Below are positions 57,511 to 64,000 of a stretch of 64,000 nucleotides of DNA, in pieces. Below the pieces are notes generated by a model. The model was not told the DNA's origin and made no database searches. It was given only the letters and a program-made list of their open reading frames with translations. Made by a program: the position numbers and the translations under genes. This DNA comes from Earliella scabrosa (taxonomy: Eukaryota > Basidiomycota > Agaricomycetes > Polyporales > Polyporaceae), in the NCBI GenBank assembly GCA_022605405.1, contig JABYQQ010000001.1, positions 4,898,001 through 4,962,000 on the forward strand, read 5' to 3'. The first letter of the stretch is position 1, and every line of letters starts with the position of its first letter.

Positions 57511-57783
57511 CACAGGGGGCATAAGCCGATGTAACCGTCAGTTACATCCTGATCACATCGTGTTTAAGGTCCAATTATGATTGCTATGTTTCTAAGGGTC
57601 ATATGTTGGAAACATTCAAAATGTGCCAGGTTTTGGCGTCACATCCTGGATACATTTTGAATGCCACATGTATCCAGCGTGTATCCAGCATGTGACACTT
57701 CAACACATGGTCGACATATTTGGACTCTAATCGCGATGTGATCAAAATGTAACAATGGGTTACACGGCTTAATGCCCCCAGTG
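57511..57783. mobile_element. CACTA-like MITE upstream of the FunK1 gene
   Basis: The left end CACAGGGGGCATAAGCCG and the inverted right end CACTGGGGGCATTAAGCCG start about 65-bp imperfect inverted repeats. Both sides carry TCA, a 3-bp target duplication. CACTG-type ends with a 3-bp duplication fit the CACTA group. The 273-bp element has no coding capacity. It ends about 320 bp before the kinase ATG. Confidence 0.78.
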
Positions 57784-58045
57784 TCAGACAGCGAATAGCA
57801 GAAGTTGAGATGGTTGGCCACAAATGACTCGCACAGCCACCCCTTGACCGGGAGCGTCTCATGTGACCGGATGCGGCGACTCCGAACTTGTGCTCGAACG
57901 GCCACCACCTCCGTGAGCATTGTCCCCGTTCCGCATTGTGCACCTCAAAAGGCCTGAGCCAAGTCATTGCTAGGGCCCCGGAAGCACCTACGCGCACGTG
58001 CACACCCGCAACTACCCGGGCAAGCGTCGAACACCGGACCGACAC

Positions 58046-58052
58046 TATAAAT
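58046..58052 (+). promoter_or_regulatory. TATA box of the FunK1 gene
   Basis: TATAAAT sits 52 nt before the ATG at 58104, followed by a pyrimidine-rich leader. Confidence 0.5.
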
Positions 58053-58103
58053 CCAGCATACGGCCACAGGTTGGTTTGCCATCCCTCTTTCTCCCGGCCC
58101 AGC

Positions 58104-60933
58104 ATGTCTACCTACTCTGTCACTGACGGCTTCGAGGACAGTCCTGCCAACGGCAACTACGGCACGCTCTTTGCCCAATCTATTGCTGGCGACCCTCATC
58201 GACAACACCTCAGTCAGTACCGCGCAAAGAAGTCAGAAGACATGGCCAACAAGGTGGTCGCAGCCGACCTCGACGCGTTCATCGACGCTTTCCTCCCCGC
58301 CCCTCCCGACTCCTCGACAAAGCCTCGCGTCTCCAGGAACCCGTTCTTGACGCTGAAGGACCTGAAGGACGTACCCGAGAGCACGATCTCAGAACGTTTC
58401 GTGAGTGGTTGGGTTCTCTCCAGTGGCGCACCATCCTGGATACTGATCGTCATCTTAGCGAAAAATAGTTAACAGGCGCAAGCTGACGCCTGGGCTCAAG
58501 CTCGCTCTGTCGGAACGCAAACCAGATCCCTCGAGCATCGATCCCAAGAGGCAGAGAGTCGACGCCGCTTTCTTCCCCGAGGATAGCGTGCCGACGGACG
58601 GACGTCCTCACTGGGCTGACCAGCTTGCGGCACTAGAATTCAAGCCCGAGAAGAAAGACAAGGATCCCTACGTTGACACGGAAGACGGCAACATCATTCC
58701 AGCGACTTCCGAGGCTCGGACTCATGTCCGTGGTCAAACCATCACCTACAATGAGCTCATCTTTGCCGTTCAACAGCGCGTCGCCTTCTTCATGATCCTC
58801 GTCATCGGCCGCAGATACCGCCTTACGCGCTGGGATCGTGCCGGGACCATCGTTACGAGATCTATCGACTACGTCACGAACTGGAAACAGTTCTGCGACA
58901 TCCTCTGGCGTCTCTCCCAACTCTCCCGTGCACAACTTGGTTTTGACATGACTGCTGAGCGGATCCTGCCTGGGTCCATCCAGTATCGGCGTATGGACGA
59001 AGCTGCCCTCGATGACGACGACGACGTCGACCATGAGGAACGTCTTCTCGGCAAAGACGAAGTGCCTCCCGATGACCCGATGTGGGTCTACGTCCGTAAG
59101 AAGTTCGGCGAAACTCTCGTGGATTCATGGCCTCGGTATCGACTTCAAGTCCCCGATGGCTCCAACTTGAAGATGCGATCTTTCCTCGTAGGCAGACCTG
59201 TCTTCCGGGCACCAGGCATGGCGGGTCGTGGCACGCGTGGCTACATCGCGCTTGACTGCGCCACTGGCGGCTTTGTATGGCTGAAGGATGCGTGGCGAGC
59301 ACAGTATCTCGGCGTAGAGCCGGAAGGCGCCGTGCTCGAGAAGCTCGCTGGAGTATCCAACGTACCCACCCTCGTCTGTCACGGGGATCTAACCGGACAA
59401 GTCACCATCGCGGCTGAGTGGTGGATCCGCAAGCACCGGTCTCCAGCGGAAGCAGCACCCAACGATGGTCAACCAGTTGCCTCCACCTCACGCATACCTG
59501 CAGGCGAACCCGCAGCCTCGTCGGGCAGCTCACAGCGGAAGAGAACATATGACGAAATGGCCTCAGGCACCGACCCCCTATCCGATTGTCCACTGCGCTC
59601 GCACCAACATTATCGCATGGTGGTGAAAGAAGTCGCTATGCCCCTCGTGGACTTCAAGAATGGCCGTCAATTGGTGTCTGTGATTTTCGACTGTATCACA
59701 GGCACGTCCCTCTTCTGATTGCTCTGATACCCATGTTGGCTCACAGAAACCTCCATACAGCTCACTATCTCGCCGTCAGAGACAGGAACATCATTCACCG
59801 TGACGTCAGCGGTGGGAATATCCTCATTGTGCCGAAGGTCGTCTACGACGATGAAGATCATTCCTACTCCGTGAGGTGGTGCGGTATGCTCGCTGATTGG
59901 GAGATGTCTAAACCTACCCGGGAGGGGCGTGAGACGGGCACACACTTACCGCGTCAACCGGAACGAACTGTGAGTCACGTTGCCTGCATTGAGACTTGAG
60001 ACGGTACAACTGACATGTCATCAGGGTACCTGGCAGTTCATGTCGGTAGCACTGCTTTCGAGACTATCGAAGGTGGTCGCGATCCCGGACGAGCTCGAAT
60101 CGTTCTTCTATGTCCTCCTCTATTACGCTATCCGCTATCTGCGCTCAAACTGTCTGGACGTCGGCAACTGGATCGAGGACTTTTTCGATTCGTACACACT
60201 CCAAGCGGGCGAATACAAGTGTGGCTCGACCAAGAGCACGACCATGCGATCCTTCGAGAAAGGCATGCTCGCGCTTGACTCGACCGCCAACCTGCCCGTG
60301 CAGCTTCGGTTCAACAGTCCGATGGACGACCTCCTGTCGACACTGCTCGAGCGATTCCAGGCGCATTACCGCGTAGAGGCTCATGAGGCGATGAAGAGGA
60401 ACGCGAAGAAGCTTCAGTCCTCTGTCAATCAGCTGCCTCTGCCGTCCCCTCAGTCCCCGTCCCCTCAGGTACCCAAGAGGGTCCATGCTCTTGTACTTCC
60501 ATTCGACAGCAACACAATGAAGGCCCAGCTCCAACCCGTAAAGAAGGCCCGTGCGACAAACCCCACCCACGTCAAACCGGTTACAGCCAAACATAGAAAG
60601 CTCGCCGACGCCGTTAAGAAGCACGAGTTCATGCTCGTCACCATAAGCGAGGTGTTCCTCGACCCCAGGTGGCGTGATGACGACAAGGTCGGTGACCGCG
60701 TACCAAAGGACTGGCGGTCGAAGCGTCCGGTCGGTCCCGTTGGCAAGTCAACCATCATCGACGACTCGGATACGAACAAGCGGCTCAAGATGGGTGGCCC
60801 GGAGTGGGTTGGTTCGCTGCCAATCCACCCCTCTGCGCAGCTGCAACCCGAGACGCCTAAGAGAAAGGAGCAGGAGAGGATAGCTCGGAGGGCGGGCCTG
60901 AGGTCGGGGGCGGCGTGGAGGAAGAAGTTATGA
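58104..60933 (+). CDS. FunK1-family fungal protein kinase
   Basis: Four exons encode a protein of well over 800 residues. The N-terminal part has a helical region (DMANKVVAADLDAFIDAFLP) and the FunK1 head (HVRGQTITYNELIFAVQQRV, FMILVIGRRYRLTRWDRAGT). The kinase core holds a glycine-poor lobe, AIK-like VCHGDLTGQV, the catalytic loop RDRNIIHRDVSGGNIL and the metal-binding LADWEMSK (Trp where most kinases have Phe-Gly). GTWQFMSVALL and an ELESFFYVLLYYAIRYL helix follow. The tail is basic and disordered (RSKRPVGPVGK; RAGLRSGAAWRKK). FunK1 kinases are expanded in Agaricomycetes; their substrates are unknown. The third exon starts at the CAG before HYLAVRDR. Its donor is either GTATCA at about 59692 or a GC site at about 59701. 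Confidence 0.9.
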
Positions 60934-63900
60934 CTGTATATTTATCCCTTATTTATGTGCTGCGCGCTATACCCAATCTGTGACTCTCAGGACAACGGTG
61001 AAGGAGAAATTTTGAAAGGCAGTTTAATACGAGGATAGATCAGAAGCAGTACTCACCTGCTGCACAGGTGAATCGTAATGGCCTGGAGCGGCGCAATCGC
61101 CATACAAAATCTTTCTCCGCCGACATGGCCCGGGCATCCGCCCAATTAACCCCCCTCACCGATATCTTGAGACCACCTCCATATTACTCTGTACTATACT
61201 CAGATACTCAGATGCTATTGAGAAGTGCGACTGGACGCTCAACAGATAGTCAACCTCATTCCTTGAAGGTACTAGAGAAAATGACATAGGGACAATGCGC
61301 CCCAGGGGCAATGGACGAGCAACTTGAAAGAAGCACTCCTAGTCGCTATGCTCCTATGGACTTCGTAGCCAAGCGCAATATTCGGGAGCAGAATGTGCAT
61401 GGCGTAGACGAGGTCTCCGAGTGAGAAGGTTGCCCGTGTTCCAGAGACGTACATACCCAGCCGAGCGCCACCACGACTGCTACGGCATGCCTGAGGCCTC
61501 ACGCACGGGACTCGACTGAGCGAAGTTATCCTTCGAGCATAGGATGCGCGTACTCGAAGGGGATATGAGGTTGCTGACGAGGCAAAAGGCGAAAAATGCG
61601 TGTACTTGGACATCTTCTATAGTAAAGCACATCGGTTTCCTTTTGGAGTAACCGCCTTCCAAAGTAGGAAACTTTCGCAGTTTCTGTACATCCCCGAGAC
61701 TCTCTTGCCCTGAAAGAAGTATCAGCATAATAGCTAGGAACCTCTGACGTAAATAAAATATTAGGAAGCACGGAAGGTGGGATGCTGCCTTATAACTAAG
61801 TGAGGGAAGTCAGTACAACAAACAGGCGCCCGCGGCGCTTCGTTCCTAATCACTCATAGAGCTAAGTATACGACTGCTATAAGTCTCTCACAAAAGGTGG
61901 AGCTCACTCGATGAGGCGTATAGTACTTAGCCTCTACAGCGAGACAACTTGAAGCTGAGATTAGTAGTCGTGCGACAGCATGTCTTGGTAGGCATGTACT
62001 TATCTATCCTGAGGAAGTTGTAGCAGTGCGGCCTTCGCGCCACTGTGACAATAGTACAGGGCGAGCGAATGCGAGCGGGCGATAGCCCGCGAGCTGAGCG
62101 AGCCTCTTCACCTTCGTGGCAAGGGCACGGGGAAACTTCTAGTAAGGGTTATAATTAGACTCGCGAGCTGCAGGCCGGTTCTCGGGGGCACATCTCTACA
62201 TTCACGAACGGACGCTCGCTAAGCTGAAGCAAACGCACTACGAGGTATGCGCATGCATCGTATAGGCGAATGAATCTAGGGTGCTCGCAGCCGAACAAAT
62301 CAATGTGCTGGGGGTTCAGGGGCTGGACGAACCGCAACGGGCGCTGCTGGGAAGAACAGCCGTTTGAGTTCTGGCTACGGGCCAGGAGGAAGCACGGCCA
62401 GTGTGTGAACGTACCTGCAGATCACCTCGCTTCATACAGGAATACCGGATGCAGAACAGGGACAGCCGCGGGGCATGCGGTCATCATCGGCCATGGAAGG
62501 GAGACAGGTTGCCTGACCTACATAACGTGGCAGAACAGAACTCTCGGCAAGCGCAGTAATGCGCATGCAGACCACAAGCTGAGAGGTCTGGACGCCGGAC
62601 GGTCTGAGAGCAGCAATTGAGAGCCAGGCAGGAAGGCAAGGAACGCACCGCACTCTCCCTATGCGGAGGAATTGCCAGGCTAGGGCATGTTCACCATCCT
62701 CGCTCGCGGTGAACATCTACAAGGCCCGTTGCGTACTCAGTCCTGGTGTCGCTAGATCTGTATGGGGCAAGAAATAATCCCCACGTCTCAGAAGTTGGTC
62801 ACCATACCTCGGCGCTGGTCGCCAGCCGAGGTTCGTCTGACCGTTGAGGGTTTGGGAAATTGGTTTGTCGCGGTAAGGGGTGGACATCCCGTTCAATGGC
62901 TATCACAAACACTGTGAACTTTGCCCACGAAATGGCTGGGGCCCCGGCGTCCATATGAGGAGCAAGCCTCCCTATTGCCAGCTGCAAGCGCAGTCAGACT
63001 TCGACACACAGGTGATAGCCTGTCATAAATCAAACTCACCAATGTACGTACTCCATTAAGATTGAACACGCTGACGTCCAATCTCCGCATGCCAAGCACA
63101 GCACATGAATATCTTTCCCTGAGAACTGGCCCGGGTTGGAGGACGTTTCGATCCAGGACTCGGGGTGCCCGGCCTGTGCCGTCAACATAGGTCAACGTGC
63201 AACATCGTCGTAAACGAACGAAGCTGACCCGCCCGAGCCGTGTGATCTTCAGAGCTTCATTTCCGCTCTACCAGACGGTTATCAGCGGGTCTTGCCATGC
63301 GCACATGCCTGTCGGATACATGTGATTAGCTCCTGTCTACTCCGGGCGCAGCGAGGATTCCACACCACCCACATACTTGCAGCCTGCCACGACTTTGCTT
63401 CCGCCGTCCCGTTCAATGTCCGAACGCCAAGCAAAGAACACTGGTAAGCCTCGGGTGGGAGCACCGTGAGGCGCACCCCCGAACATCGGCCAGGAGCACT
63501 GGCATGGCAATCTAATGATACGCCTGGATGCTCGGAGAACGGGGAACGTGCAGTGCGCCCTCTCCTTCCTATCTCCAAGTGCTTCGAGGAGGAGATGGAT
63601 AAGAAGGAATGGGGCGCCGCGGCGGAGAGCGGGTCGATACTCGGAGTCCTTGTATATTTTGGGGTATGAACCAGAATGGTGAAGACAGCCTGCGGGCACA
63701 CAACATGCGAGCAACGACGGCGATTGCAAGACGCAACTCGTGGTCGTAGAGCGAGAAGTCGGTACCCTGGAGGGTGTGAGCGCGCGAAGGCGTCATGAAT
63801 ACAACCCTAATGCGCCAAGTCGGAGAGATACGATGCAATGCGGAAGTCGGTCGTGGCATGTAGTCACAGCGCCCACGACCATCGTGTGATGCGGAGCATG

Positions 63901-64000
63901 CGGGGCCTAATCACAATGCGAGGGGGGAAAGCGACTCGGATAATCTGTAAGGCCTGTGACTTTGTCAGCGCGAGTGGGAACGCAGTGATGATGTGAAGAT
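60934..64000. other. Gene-poor right end, about 3 kb
   Basis: Open frames are short on all strands and show no paired splice sites or recognisable domains. A few patches (about 63060-63200 and 63360-63530, minus strand) have coding-like composition (VDGTGRAPRVLDRN; LHWGMRRLDV-like words) but cannot be assembled. Old transposon or gene debris is likely. Confidence 0.4.

Noticed and set aside
1..64000. CRISPR arrays, bacterial operons, ribosomal RNA
   Set aside because: None of these signatures is present, and the intron-rich genes show nuclear fungal DNA.

Overview
This window reads as nuclear DNA of a filamentous basidiomycete, most likely an Agaricomycete. Genes are GC-rich, broken by many introns of about 45-70 nt with GT(A/G)(A/C)GT donors, and closely packed on both strands. 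The gene content fits: a FunK1-type fungal kinase, a DUF6534-type membrane protein, a GMC alcohol oxidase, a UbiA-family membrane enzyme, a Mga2/Spt23-like transcription factor. Gene models were spliced by hand by joining reading frames across consensus splice sites. They are strong where exon phases and family motifs agree, and weaker at some first and last exons.

Left part (1-5.2 kb): the 3' end of a single-pass membrane protein, a divergent homeodomain-like protein and a Gyp1-like Rab GAP. Next (5.4-23.9 kb) comes a run of specialised-metabolism genes: GMC oxidoreductase, DUF6534 membrane protein, aldehyde dehydrogenase, UbiA-family prenyltransferase or terpene cyclase, cytochrome P450 and MFS exporter. 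Together they could make, successively oxidise (alcohol, aldehyde, acid) and export a prenylated or terpenoid compound. This is the best candidate for an undescribed system here.

Middle (24.5-41.3 kb): mostly housekeeping and regulatory genes. A Nup2-like nucleoporin and an Mga2/Spt23-like factor diverge from a shared promoter. Then come a type-B carboxylesterase, a Rec114-like meiotic protein and two tandem AIM24 paralogues. A short inverted-repeat element and a decayed S33 peptidase lie between the two paralogues.

Right part (42.8-64 kb): a small membrane protein, an internally deleted relic of ILV3, an unknown gene, the intact dihydroxy-acid dehydratase ILV3, and the peroxisomal import receptor PEX5. 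Beyond 51.3 kb the DNA is poor in genes and rich in non-autonomous DNA transposons: a 434-bp element, a 2.2-kb element with identical 69-bp inverted ends that carries a nested mariner-like element, and a CACTA-like element just upstream of a FunK1 kinase gene. The last 3 kb holds no gene I can support.

The genes are also unusual in structure. Several carry micro-exons of 8-18 nt, and at least two introns appear to be GC-AG.
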